Shown piece by piece: positions 15,856 to 24,152 of a stretch of 48,586 nucleotides of DNA. Positions within the stretch are counted from its first letter, which is position 1. The number at the start of each line of letters is the position of its first letter. A model generated the notes under the pieces. The model did not search any database. It was given only the letters and a program-made list of their open reading frames with translations, and was not told where the DNA came from. Source of the DNA: a virus; IMG/VR virus record IMGVR_UViG_3300050821_004395, positions 1-48,586 of that record; one strand, written 5' to 3'. Position numbers and translations under genes: made by a program.

Positions 15856-16987
15856 ATTTGGAAGTAAGGTTCTAGAGTACACTTGGGAGGAATACCAACA
15901 ACGTCTGAAGCAAAGAAAGCCTCTCAAGGCTGACACCGATCTGAATGACAAGGACTTAGTAGTCAAACACACTTGGGGACTTGGAGACATCCTGTATTCT
16001 ACGGCAGCCCTTAGAGGTCTCAAGCTAAAATATCCAAGGTGTAGGATTCATTACATCTGTACAAATCCTGACATCTTGGAGAACAATCCAGATGTTGAGA
16101 AGATCTATCACTTCATGGAATTTGGTTCCTTGCTGGAGCTTGGTGATAGTCTGCTCAAAGAAGGGAAGGGAGATTGGTACTGGTTGGATTATGACGTACC
16201 ACTGAAAGGTGGGTACGATTACAAGATCCACCTCAGGACCAAACCACAGTTGAACGAGTTCATGCGAAGTTTGCTACTGAAGAATCCTAAGGACCTATCT
16301 GGTGATGAGAGAGAATTTGTCAATCAGGCCAGTAGTACAGTCATCACTAGATATAAGATGATCGCTCTGGACATGTACTGTAAGCATGCCTTCGTTGATC
16401 CTCCAGAGAAGTCTGTGTACTACTATCCATACGATCATGAGCTAGAGGTAGCTAGGAAGTTTATGCAGAATGCACGTGATAAGGGATACAAGGTGATCAC
16501 TCTCCTCCCACATGCGAGTACCAATTTCAAAGACTACCCACACTGGAGAGATGTGATTCGTCTGTGTCCTCCGAAGTATTTCTGGTTGGTGCTTGACAAT
16601 TGGGCTCGTGGATCTACCTGGGCTGGTCCAAATATACAAGATTGTACTGGTCTGTTCAGAACGAGACCTGCCCAGGCTATGGTGATAGAAGCTGATCTCT
16701 GCTGCTCCAGTGATACTGGATTTTTGTATCCTAGAGCGGCACGCAATAGACCATGTGTAGTGACATATGGACCCCATGAGCCAGAACCTTTCCTGCATTA
16801 CTTTCCTTCTGCACATGGTCTCCGTGTACCTATGCTCCAGAAGACTGAAGGGATGATAGGCATGTGCTCTGTTGGGTGCTATATAGACACTACAAGCTGT
16901 CATCAGAAAGATCGTATAGCACCATGCCTTATGGAACTCTCACCAGAGACAGTTGCTGGGAAGGTGATGGAACTTTTGGGGGAGTAA
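15833..16987 (+). CDS. GT9-family glycosyltransferase (heptosyltransferase-like)
   Basis: A 384-residue protein. VVKHTWGLGDILYSTAALRGLK is a good GT9 N-terminal loop, followed by RIHYICTNPDILENNPDVEKI, the usual second strand. The C-terminal domain has VITLLPHAST, YFWLVLDNWARG, DCTGLFRTRPAQAMVIEADL and SSDTGFLYPRAAR, matching the donor-binding face. Residues 340-365 carry a Cys cluster (MCSVGCYIDTTSCHQ...C) common in phage and bacterial members. ATG 15833 has GGAGGAAAG upstream. Last gene of the island. Confidence 0.8.
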   Translation: MPTTVTNEFGSKVLEYTWEEYQQRLKQRKPLKADTDLNDKDLVVKHTWGLGDILYSTAALRGLKLKYPRCRIHYICTNPDILENNPDVEKIYHFMEFGSLLELGDSLLKEGKGDWYWLDYDVPLKGGYDYKIHLRTKPQLNEFMRSLLLKNPKDLSGDEREFVNQASSTVITRYKMIALDMYCKHAFVDPPEKSVYYYPYDHELEVARKFMQNARDKGYKVITLLPHASTNFKDYPHWRDVIRLCPPKYFWLVLDNWARGSTWAGPNIQDCTGLFRTRPAQAMVIEADLCCSSDTGFLYPRAARNRPCVVTYGPHEPEPFLHYFPSAHGLRVPMLQKTEGMIGMCSVGCYIDTTSCHQKDRIAPCLMELSPETVAGKVMELLGE

Positions 16988-17012
16988 CTCATAATGTGAA
17001 TAGGTGCCAACT

Positions 17013-17321
17013 ATGGCTGACTCAGCATTTTTAGATCAAGGAAGAAGATTAAAGATTCATGACAACGGAGATGGATCTTTCAGCTTCGTTGTTAGGACAG
17101 GAGGAGCTCAGGTGGCAGATCAGGGCTATGAACTTGAAGGGTTCCGTATTCAGCTCCACGATAATGGAGATGGGACCTTCTCACCATTGACCACTGTAAC
17201 TACTGGTGTCAATGACGTTCTATTTGAGAGGCAAGGATTCCGCCTTAAACTCCATCCTACAGGATCAAATGATCCGGTGACTGGACAACCAATGTATGCC
17301 ATTGTGGTGGTTCAAGTATGA
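17013..17321 (+). CDS. Small repeat protein at the start of the connector module
   Basis: A 102-residue protein made of three repeats: RLKIHDNGDGSFSFV, RIQLHDNGDGTFSPL and RLKLHPTGSNDPVT, spaced by about 30 residues. HDNGDGT looks like a tight turn or possible calcium loop. ATG 17013 (AGGTG upstream) is preferred over in-frame GTG 17004. It overlaps the next gene by 4 nt. Probably a beta-rich virion decoration or neck protein; function unknown. Confidence 0.7.
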   Translation: MADSAFLDQGRRLKIHDNGDGSFSFVVRTGGAQVADQGYELEGFRIQLHDNGDGTFSPLTTVTTGVNDVLFERQGFRLKLHPTGSNDPVTGQPMYAIVVVQV

Positions 17322-18058
17322 GCCAGAGATCACAAACTGAAGGGATCTTGGGATGCAGAGCAAATCTTGATGATCCCTATGATGGCAAGGTGGTCTTCCA
17401 GTTCCAACCACTTCAGGGTGCTCAGGACGGAAAGAACAGCATCTTTCAGATTCCTCAGAGTAGGATAGTTGTCTCTCCAGTTGGATTCTTGCCAGCTGTC
17501 TTCCCACAAATCTATGTGGATCAGACTGCTTTGGTCTTCAACACTGATTATGTGATGTTGGCTGCCAAACAGGGAATCTTACAGTACTCTGCATCAAAGA
17601 TCCCAACTCCTGAGAACTCTGTAACCTGCACCTTCTTCTGGTCTTGGTTTGATGATCTTGAATTGGACCATCATATGATGCGTGGTGCCAACAAGATTGG
17701 CTTCAGTGCCTACTACACTCAGCCGGCAACGATTCCTGGAACAGAGGCTATACCAACTGGTGATACTGCACCAGCTGATATTCCAGATGGTCTATTCGAT
17801 GCGATCATCCAGATGGGCACCTCTCTGGCCGCTGCTTCTCTTGCCATGCGCTTCTCTATGAAATATGACTTCGGAGCAGGAGATCAAAACTTCAGTCCTT
17901 CTCAGATGGCCAAATCCTACTCTGAGTTGGCTAAGACTCAGGAGAAGAGTGCTCTCAATGCGAGGGATGATTTCTACAAGGCACAAGGTCGTCAATACCG
18001 TCCAGTCACTGCTGTCAACAGTGGTTATATTCTTCCGAATTGGACACCGCCGAGGTAA
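17318..18058 (+). CDS. Putative connector/neck structural protein
   Basis: A 246-residue protein. The first half is beta-rich (VGFLPAVFPQIYVDQTALVF), the second half helical (YSELAKTQEKSALNARDDFY). No family motif recognised. It lies just before the head-closure and HK97 gp10-like genes in the position of head-tail adaptor or connector genes. Ends 4 nt before the next gene. Confidence 0.6.
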   Translation: MSQRSQTEGILGCRANLDDPYDGKVVFQFQPLQGAQDGKNSIFQIPQSRIVVSPVGFLPAVFPQIYVDQTALVFNTDYVMLAAKQGILQYSASKIPTPENSVTCTFFWSWFDDLELDHHMMRGANKIGFSAYYTQPATIPGTEAIPTGDTAPADIPDGLFDAIIQMGTSLAAASLAMRFSMKYDFGAGDQNFSPSQMAKSYSELAKTQEKSALNARDDFYKAQGRQYRPVTAVNSGYILPNWTPPR

Positions 18059-18061
18059 TGA

Positions 18062-18547
18062 ATGGGAACTCTTGGAAACAACTGGAGTGCTTCAGAATGG
18101 CAGGATATGAAGGATGCCTGGCTGGGCACTCGCGGATACGTGGATCGTCAGGTCATCTTCCGCAAATTCCTCAGTTATGAGACTAGAGGAAACCAGAACG
18201 TTCCATTAGAGTCCTTCCGTGTTGTCAAGTACGCCTCAAGAGCAGATCACGTTTGGCTCTCGCAAGTGAAGGTCTTCGACACTATAAAAGGTGGCTACTT
18301 TACAACAGGTGATCTTGATGTATATACCAATTTCAGGATTCAGGGATTCTCAGCTGGTTACAATCTCCCTAGTGGAGTTGTCATCAAGGCTTATGCTGGA
18401 GACGAGATAGTGTGGAATGGAAAGGTTTGGGTTGTAGCGGATCAAGTTGAACCAGTTCAAGTCAGTTATCAGGCTCCTCAGATCTGGTGGAGATCAGTAC
18501 TTCGCAGGACCGATCGTTCTGGAGCCGGAAACGTGGTGGGTCCATAA
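18062..18547 (+). CDS. Putative head closure (stopper) protein
   Basis: A 161-residue protein with a beta-barrel-like pattern in its second half (VVIKAYAGDEIVWNGKVWVV, VEPVQVSYQAPQIWWRS). Size and the gene order adaptor - stopper - gp10-like - terminator - tube match the canonical siphovirus head-tail interface. The function call rests on synteny, not on a recognised motif. The stop overlaps the next ATG by one base. Confidence 0.55.
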   Translation: MGTLGNNWSASEWQDMKDAWLGTRGYVDRQVIFRKFLSYETRGNQNVPLESFRVVKYASRADHVWLSQVKVFDTIKGGYFTTGDLDVYTNFRIQGFSAGYNLPSGVVIKAYAGDEIVWNGKVWVVADQVEPVQVSYQAPQIWWRSVLRRTDRSGAGNVVGP

Positions 18548-19041
18548 TGGCTTCTGATAGAACAGTAAGTGGTGCTGGTTTCAAATTGGTGATCAAGTCT
18601 GGTAGCCTGTCTAAACAGGTTCAGGCTGCTGTTATGGCTGGGCTGGGAGAGGTGGGAGAGGAGTACAAAAAAGAGATAATGAGGGTCATCAGTCTTGACG
18701 ATCATACTCTTCAACAACTCCGAGAAATGGGATATCCATACTCTACCAAGAAATCTGAAGGTACTGTACACGGAGATGACAGACTTGTTCATGAGCAAGA
18801 GGGCGAATTGAAAAGGAGTATTAGGATATCTTCTGTAGAAGAAACGTCTACCAGACGATTCAGTGTCTTTGCTACAAGCAATGCTCCTCACATGCCATTC
18901 CTGATCTATGGCACATCACGCATGCGCCCACGTCGTTTCCATGAGAAGGCTTTCGAGAATTTGAGGATGAAGGTCTGGAAGCCAGTTCTTAACAAACTTA
19001 GAAAAGTCAACTTTTTCGCAGAGACTTCGGAGAGTGAGTAA
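18547..19041 (+). CDS. HK97 gp10-like tail completion protein
   Basis: A 164-residue protein. The N-terminus has the usual helix (LSKQVQAAVMAGLGEVGEEYKK) and the C-terminal half has HMPFLIYGTSRMRPRRFHEK, the YGTSxMxPRxF signature of the HK97 gp10 family, which joins tail tube to neck. ATG 18547 is chosen over the upstream in-frame start because it overlaps the previous stop. An inserted segment at residues 55-85 (YPYSTKKSEGTVHGDDRL) is longer than usual. Confidence 0.78.
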   Translation: MASDRTVSGAGFKLVIKSGSLSKQVQAAVMAGLGEVGEEYKKEIMRVISLDDHTLQQLREMGYPYSTKKSEGTVHGDDRLVHEQEGELKRSIRISSVEETSTRRFSVFATSNAPHMPFLIYGTSRMRPRRFHEKAFENLRMKVWKPVLNKLRKVNFFAETSESE

Positions 19042-19049
19042 CTCTAATC

Positions 19050-19469
19050 ATGGCTATTAACAACATAGTTGACCAACTGACAAGGGATGAAGCAAAGAGA
19101 AACTTTCCCTATCTTGACACAAAGGGAAAGACATCCATCGGGGTAGGCCGCAATTTGTCAGACGTTGGACTTTTCGATGATGAGATTTCATACTTGCTCA
19201 ATAATGACATTAACAGAGTGAAGGGTCCACTGGAGCAGGGAATCTCTTGGTTCTCTTCCTTAGATGTGCCACGCCAGGGTGTGCTTATCAATATGGCTTT
19301 CAACATGGGTTTTCATGGACTTCTTGGATTTCATGATACTCTTTCGGCGATGGCAAAGCAAGATTGGGAAGCTGCCGCTGTAGATATGGAAAACAGCCTT
19401 TGGGCTAAGGAAGTGGGAGATCGTGCTACGCGTCTTGCCGAACAAATGAGAACTGGAGTGTGGCAGTGA
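19050..19469 (+). CDS. T4-type lysozyme (GH24), embedded among neck and tail genes
   Basis: A 139-residue muramidase. LTRDEAKRNFPYLDTKGKTS holds candidate catalytic Glu14 and Asp23, with the same nine-residue spacing as T4 Glu11/Asp20, and Ser29 at the T4 Thr26 position. INMAFNMGFHGLLGF and RATRLAEQMRTGVWQ match T4 lysozyme's C-terminal lobe. It cleaves peptidoglycan between MurNAc and GlcNAc. No signal peptide or membrane segment, so release would need a holin, or the enzyme is carried in the virion. Its position between the gp10-like and tail-terminator genes is odd for an endolysin. The 3' end overlaps the next gene (GTGA). Confidence 0.9.
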   Translation: MAINNIVDQLTRDEAKRNFPYLDTKGKTSIGVGRNLSDVGLFDDEISYLLNNDINRVKGPLEQGISWFSSLDVPRQGVLINMAFNMGFHGLLGFHDTLSAMAKQDWEAAAVDMENSLWAKEVGDRATRLAEQMRTGVWQ

Positions 19470-19960
19470 GTGCAAAGGTTTCAAATCTGGCAATCAGGAT
19501 ACTCAGGAACGCTATGTTCCCTGCGTTGCCACAAGATCTACAGGCTCTCTTCCCAAAAGTACAGGATCCCTTTGCACCTCCAAACAACCAGGAACCTGTC
19601 CCAAATATCATGCCTGGAGAATACGAGGACTACGGAGCCAATGCTGGAGCGATCTTAATCACTGTCTATTCCTATGGCCCAACAGAGCCAATCACAAGAG
19701 TCTATCGGCATCTAACTCTAGCAGTAGACATTTGGGTCAGTGCTGCACAAGCTACGAACGTGGATGGCAGAAGAATCGTAGAAATCTTGTACGAGTATGT
19801 CAGGAGAACATTGCAGGAAACGAACTGGTCTGGCCAGCTGGTTCAGATAGAACGCTCGTACGAGATAGAACGTTCCAAAGTTTTGTTCGAACCAACAAAC
19901 AAGATTTATCATATCACGAATTTGTACCGTGTCGAAGCTCTGAGTCAGACATGGTACTAA
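19466..19960 (+). CDS. Putative tail terminator protein
   Basis: A 164-residue protein placed directly before the tail tube gene, the standard site of the tail terminator. The pattern (ILITVYSYGPTEPITRVYRH then VDIWVSAAQATNVDGRRIVE) alternates strands and helices as in that family. GTG 19466 is preferred because it forms the GTGA overlap and has GGAG 7 nt upstream. Function inferred mainly from synteny. Confidence 0.6.
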   Translation: MSAKVSNLAIRILRNAMFPALPQDLQALFPKVQDPFAPPNNQEPVPNIMPGEYEDYGANAGAILITVYSYGPTEPITRVYRHLTLAVDIWVSAAQATNVDGRRIVEILYEYVRRTLQETNWSGQLVQIERSYEIERSKVLFEPTNKIYHITNLYRVEALSQTWY

Positions 19961-19974
19961 GGAGGCAGTAATCA

Positions 19975-20562
19975 ATGTCGTTACCTCTGGGGGTACAGTC
20001 AAGTAGGTTGTTGCAGTTGCAGGATCAGCGCAACATCCTTCTTGGAAATGGGATTGCTTATTATGGAGTCCCTCTAACTAACCTGGGGCAGATCAAAGGA
20101 GATGCTTCTTTCAACTACTCGCTGCGTCCATATGACGTGGTTGGTGGCAACCCATTGATTCTGCTTCGCCGATTCACTCTTGAAGAGCGATGCAACGTAG
20201 TTGTCCCTCTTCTAGAACTTGAAGCTACCAGCATCAGCTTGTGGTTCCGAAACTTCTTTGCCGGTCAAACTCAGGTTTTTGGAACTCCATCTGGTGGTGG
20301 AACTCTTTTCAGTCAGCAGTTTGGCGGCTCAGCACACATGCCATTCACTATCATGCGATTTGAGCATCCGACGCCAGAAGGTGGTTACATTGCTGTTCAG
20401 GGATTCGCTGTCTATCCTCCGATAGAATTGCGTCTGCCTTTCCCAGAACAGCGTGAAACCATCTACGATGCCACGTTTGAATTCAAGCATGACATCACTA
20501 AGCCTGTTGGTTCACAGCTTGGGCAGTTTGATGTATTTGTTTCGCCTTTGACGAATCAGTAA
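19975..20562 (+). CDS. Major tail tube protein
   Basis: A 195-residue beta-rich protein with central IMRFEHPTPEGGYIAVQGFA and a C-terminal TIYDATFEFKHDIT that resembles tail-tube proteins, where an extended strand closes the ring. AAGGAGG precedes ATG 19975. It sits between tail terminator and tail chaperones, as expected for the most abundant tail protein. No immunoglobulin-like C-terminal extension is present. Confidence 0.75.
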   Translation: MSLPLGVQSSRLLQLQDQRNILLGNGIAYYGVPLTNLGQIKGDASFNYSLRPYDVVGGNPLILLRRFTLEERCNVVVPLLELEATSISLWFRNFFAGQTQVFGTPSGGGTLFSQQFGGSAHMPFTIMRFEHPTPEGGYIAVQGFAVYPPIELRLPFPEQRETIYDATFEFKHDITKPVGSQLGQFDVFVSPLTNQ

Positions 20563-20567
20563 TCGAG

Positions 20568-20583
20568 CTCGGTAACTACCGAG
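20568..20583 (+). terminator. Short hairpin after the tail tube gene
   Basis: CTCGGT (20568-20573) pairs with ACCGAG (20578-20583) around AACT, just upstream of the TTGGAGGAATC ribosome site of the chaperone gene. Too short and U-poor for a strong terminator; it may reduce read-through or tune chaperone translation. Confidence 0.4.
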
Positions 20584-20596
20584 TCTTGGAGGAATC

Positions 20597-21229
20597 ATGA
20601 GTCTTGATGTGTGGCTCAGCCGTGGCAAAAAAGTTCAGATTGGTGGGAGAGAACTCATCATGATGCCTCTCCCACTGTCTAAACTGAAGCAGATTGGCCA
20701 TTGGCTGGAGGATAACTGCGACGATCTTGTTAGAGAGGTACGAGCAGAGATTAGGGCTGGTGGAACTGCTCCAAATCCGTTGGGGATGGTAACAAGGATT
20801 TTGCTTAAGGTCAATGTGGCTGAGACTGTGTTTGAGATCTTCTCTCTTCCAAAGGATCCAGTAACAAGGGAACCGATCAACAAGGATATCTCCTTGGAGT
20901 TCTTTGAGGACTACCTAGACATTCCAACGTCTAACAGCGTATATACAGCCTTTGTTGAACTCAATCAGTTGGAGAAGCTAATAAAAAACTTGCAGAGCCT
21001 TCCGATAGCAAAGGATCTGATGACGGCTGGAATGTCCACTTTTGGGATTCCCTTTTTGAACACTTTGCTTCAGAATACGGATTCGGCCCAGAAGACATCG
21101 GGAGGCTCACCTATCCCCAAATCAACCGATATATCGGAGCAGCGTACTTCAAGCGAACAGGATCTTGGGAGTTCGAAGAGGTCGGAACAACAGTCGGAGT
21201 CCAAGCTCCGTCCAGACTTGATAATGTAA
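20597..21229 (+). CDS. Tail assembly chaperone, short form (gpG-like)
   Basis: A 210-residue zero-frame product. The N-terminal 130 residues are compact and helical; after that the zero-frame tail is Ser/Gln/Lys-rich and low-complexity (STDISEQRTSSEQDLGSSKR), typical of unconstrained sequence overlapping another frame. At codons 129-131 the gene contains A AAA AAC (20983-20989), the classic -1 slippery heptamer. A fraction of ribosomes should shift to make the long chaperone. These proteins coat the tape measure protein during tail assembly and are absent from the virion. Confidence 0.8.
   Translation: MSLDVWLSRGKKVQIGGRELIMMPLPLSKLKQIGHWLEDNCDDLVREVRAEIRAGGTAPNPLGMVTRILLKVNVAETVFEIFSLPKDPVTREPINKDISLEFFEDYLDIPTSNSVYTAFVELNQLEKLIKNLQSLPIAKDLMTAGMSTFGIPFLNTLLQNTDSAQKTSGGSPIPKSTDISEQRTSSEQDLGSSKRSEQQSESKLRPDLIM
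20983..20989 (+). promoter_or_regulatory. -1 ribosomal frameshift slippery site A AAA AAC
   Basis: In the zero frame of the 20597 gene the codons read ATA AAA AAC, which is X XXY YYZ with X=A and Y=A. After a -1 slip decoding resumes at 20989 and stays open to 21528, producing protein-like sequence. The location in the gene before the tape measure matches the universal chaperone arrangement of long-tailed phages. Confidence 0.8.
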
Positions 21230-21528
21230 CAGAGAAGAAAAAGGAGGAACCAATTGTTGTAGAATTTGAGCCGGCATTAACTCGTGTAAGGAATGCTCTC
21301 AGTCCAAAGAGCGTGGTGCCGGCAAGCTCTGCTACGAACCGAGAGGGGTATTCTGGTCCTCCAAAAGAATACTCTCCTGGTTCTCTCCAGTTTGGATGGA
21401 GAGTTAACAAGAATGCTGAAGACTGGAAAGCTATAGAAGAAAGATTCCAGACCATAAGAGATAGCAGCGGTCGAACTATGGCAGAAGTATGTAAGGAATA
21501 CTGGGAGAAAAAGAAACGTGCCCGCTAA
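20989..21528 (+). CDS. Tail assembly chaperone C-terminal extension (gpT part of gpGT)
   Basis: The -1 frame after the slippery site encodes 179 residues: SDDGWNVHFWDSLFEHFASE, then YGFGPEDIGRLTYPQINRYI, the usual aromatic start of the T domain, followed by a charged linker and a C-terminal helix RTMAEVCKEYWEKKKRAR. Joined to the first 131 residues it gives a protein of about 310 residues. There is no good independent start near the junction. The end overlaps the tape measure start by 11 nt. Confidence 0.75.
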   Translation, partial: LAEPSDSKGSDDGWNVHFWDSLFEHFASEYGFGPEDIGRLTYPQINRYIGAAYFKRTGSWEFEEVGTTVGVQAPSRLDNVTEKKKEEPIVVEFEPALTRVRNALSPKSVVPASSATNREGYSGPPKEYSPGSLQFGWRVNKNAEDWKAIEERFQTIRDSSGRTMAEVCKEYWEKKKRAR

Positions 21529-24133
21529 TTTCTTAGAAGCATTGATGGGTATGCATGTAGACCTCTCTGGTCTAGAGGATGGTCTAAAGAAAGCAGAACA
21601 GAGAGCTGAGCAGAGCACCAGTAAAATTGCTGGTGGATTCAATCTCATGGCTGCTGGCATCGCTACTGCCATTGCGGGAACAGTTCTTGTTGCTCTTGAG
21701 AAGTCTATCTCTACTACAGCAGAGTGGGGTCTCGAAATGGAGCATCTTGGAGACCGTATGGGTATGACGGCTCAGGAGGCTGCCACTCTGGTAGGAGTGA
21801 TGGAGAGATTTGGGGTTAATTCCAATGTAGCTGCTCGCTCTATGCAAATGTTAGCGATGGAGTCCAAACAGACTGCTGATGCTCTTGATCCTCTCCATAC
21901 GAGACTAGGGAAAGTTCTTGGTACTCTTCGTGACTCCACTGGTAATCTTTTGAACATGAACCAGATGTTTGATCTGGCTCGGCAAAAGGTTCTCGCAACA
22001 GCTGACGCTACTCAACAATTACAGATTGCTCAGCAGATCTTTGGCACTAGAATGGGTGGCCAGATGCTGCCAATTCTTAAGCTCTCAAACGACGAATGGG
22101 AAAGACAGAAGAGTGCTGTAATGAGTGCTGAAGGAGACGTTAACGCAGCTGCAGAAGCAGCATTGAAATATAAAGAAGCCTCTGCTGCACTCGAACAATC
22201 TATTCGGGGTCTAGAAGTTTCCATAGGAACAGCACTGCTTCCGGCTCTGACCAAAACAATTGATGCCTTTGCTTCTGGAGTCAACTACATCAAGGACTGG
22301 AGGCGCTGGCTCTCAGATCTAGGTGGAAATATAGACAAGACATCTACAGATCTTCAGAAGCTCGCAGACGCAGCTGGCAAACCAGGAGCAGCTGCAGCAG
22401 CAGCTAAGCCATTCACTTTGGCTGGCTTGACACCAGATGAATTAGAGAAGTATGGAAAAGCTTCCACTGGTTTGGCAAAGGAAATGGAAGCTGCTCAAAA
22501 GATGGGTCTGGTTACTGCCAATGATCGTGTAGCTGCTGACCAAAGAGAATTAGAAGTTCTTAGGGAACAGCGTAGGCAACAAGAAGAGCTTCTTGCTGGT
22601 GGAGAAAAGGGTGGTCTTGATCCACAACAGAGAGTGGAAGCTGAGAAGAACATTCTTCAGTACAAGGTTCAGGAAGCTCAAATAGTTTCCAAACAGGCTG
22701 TTGATCAATATCACACTGAAGAGCTACAAGCGAAAGCTCTTGGTCTAATGAATCAGCAAACTGAAATGCAGCTGCTTCAGCAACAGCTGTCTGATGCCAG
22801 AATTGTGGGAGATGAGCGTCTCAAGATTGAAGCTGATCTCTACCAGAAGAGATTGAAGTACGAAGAAGACACGATGAAGGTAGCTGTCCAGCTTGGTGCT
22901 GCTACTGTGAACCAGGAGATTGCTTTCCGCAAACAGAAGGCAGCACAGCTTCTTGGTTCTGGTGATGTTCTCGGAGCAGCTGGAGAGGTTGTCAAAGCAA
23001 GAGACCTCGCTACTCAACAAGCTCAAGAGCAGATGGACTTCGTGAAGAAGCTCCGGGTTGTTTCTCTGCAAGATGAAATCAATTTCCAGAGGCAGAAGTT
23101 GGAAGTAGTGAAGGGGAATGCTTCTGAGGAAATGAAAGTCATCGGTCAGATTGCTGATCTTGACAAACAGCTGTACAATCAGCGTCTGGAATACGCTCTC
23201 AATTACGTCACCAACACGCAGTCAGCTTATGACAAGCTGGTTGCTGCTCAAGCCAAGGGTGGTGAGTTCCTAACTGCTGCAGAAAGACAACGCAATGCTG
23301 AAAGGCAAGAGCGTGAGTCTGGTAGACTAGCAGCAGAAGTTCTCCATGGTGGCGGGACTGAATCCCAATTCCAAGCCAGCCAAGCATGGGCAACGCAGAC
23401 TATGAAGACTGCTGAAGCTATGCTGGCTATGGGAAAAGAGCTTACTGATACCCAGAAGGACAACGTTGGGATTGCAAGAGATGTCTTAAAGGCAGCGAGT
23501 GGTGGGGAAGAAGTGCGTGCTCCAGGAGGTCCATCTCCAGAGGTTGGTAGCATTCTGTCTCCGATAGAAGGATTGGCTACGCAAGGGCTTGCTAGAGGAA
23601 GTGATATTCCTCGCTTAGACACCTCCTTCGTAGATCTAGCCACTCGTTTGAGAGACACTCTGAATTCCAATGTGGGGAACCTGATCAATTTTGGAACAGT
23701 GGTTGGGGATGTCACTAAGAAGGTCGCTGCCATTACTGGTACAGTCTTGAATCCTGGTGCTGTTGGTCCTGGTGGTGGGATCATCGGTGCTAACACTCCA
23801 GGAACTCTACCAAATACAGGTGGTGGAACTACCACTGTTGCTGCTCCAACAATTGGTCCTGGAGGGAGCCCAACTGTACCATCACCACAAACTGGTGTTG
23901 GTCCACAAGGTGGTAATGATGAGCTGATCGCTGCTGTGAAATCACTTGGTGACAAGCTGGATACTGTTAGTCAAGCTGTGTCAGATGCCCAAAATAACAG
24001 TGCTGCCCAGATCAATGAAGCGATCGCTCAGTTCACAGCATCCAAGTCTCAAGTTTCAGTAACTGTAGGTGTAGATCCGAACTCAGGGGACATATTGACT
24101 AGCTCTAAACTTGAACAAGCATTAGCTCCTTAA
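21518..24133 (+). CDS. Tape measure protein
   Basis: An 871-residue protein that sets tail length. Residues 1-25 resemble the usual conserved start; about 38-58 are a hydrophobic Ala/Gly-rich segment (LMAAGIATAIAGTVLVALE); residues 300-610 are long coiled coil rich in Gln, Glu and Ala; residues about 690-800 are a Gly/Pro/Thr-rich linker; the end is a short helical and strand domain. GTG 21518 overlaps the chaperone extension. Taking about 1.5 angstrom per residue, as in other siphoviruses, it implies a tail near 130 nm. No peptidase or lysozyme domain is visible, which may relate to the separate lysozyme gene. Confidence 0.88.
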   Translation: MPANFLEALMGMHVDLSGLEDGLKKAEQRAEQSTSKIAGGFNLMAAGIATAIAGTVLVALEKSISTTAEWGLEMEHLGDRMGMTAQEAATLVGVMERFGVNSNVAARSMQMLAMESKQTADALDPLHTRLGKVLGTLRDSTGNLLNMNQMFDLARQKVLATADATQQLQIAQQIFGTRMGGQMLPILKLSNDEWERQKSAVMSAEGDVNAAAEAALKYKEASAALEQSIRGLEVSIGTALLPALTKTIDAFASGVNYIKDWRRWLSDLGGNIDKTSTDLQKLADAAGKPGAAAAAAKPFTLAGLTPDELEKYGKASTGLAKEMEAAQKMGLVTANDRVAADQRELEVLREQRRQQEELLAGGEKGGLDPQQRVEAEKNILQYKVQEAQIVSKQAVDQYHTEELQAKALGLMNQQTEMQLLQQQLSDARIVGDERLKIEADLYQKRLKYEEDTMKVAVQLGAATVNQEIAFRKQKAAQLLGSGDVLGAAGEVVKARDLATQQAQEQMDFVKKLRVVSLQDEINFQRQKLEVVKGNASEEMKVIGQIADLDKQLYNQRLEYALNYVTNTQSAYDKLVAAQAKGGEFLTAAERQRNAERQERESGRLAAEVLHGGGTESQFQASQAWATQTMKTAEAMLAMGKELTDTQKDNVGIARDVLKAASGGEEVRAPGGPSPEVGSILSPIEGLATQGLARGSDIPRLDTSFVDLATRLRDTLNSNVGNLINFGTVVGDVTKKVAAITGTVLNPGAVGPGGGIIGANTPGTLPNTGGGTTTVAAPTIGPGGSPTVPSPQTGVGPQGGNDELIAAVKSLGDKLDTVSQAVSDAQNNSAAQINEAIAQFTASKSQVSVTVGVDPNSGDILTSSKLEQALAP

Positions 24134-24152
24134 GGGAGGTGAAGAAAACAAG

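Noticed and set aside
23248-23955. 235-codon minus-strand frame opposite the tape measure
   Set aside because: Pro/Ser/Val-rich shadow of Gly/Thr-rich codons; no start site and opposite to every real gene.
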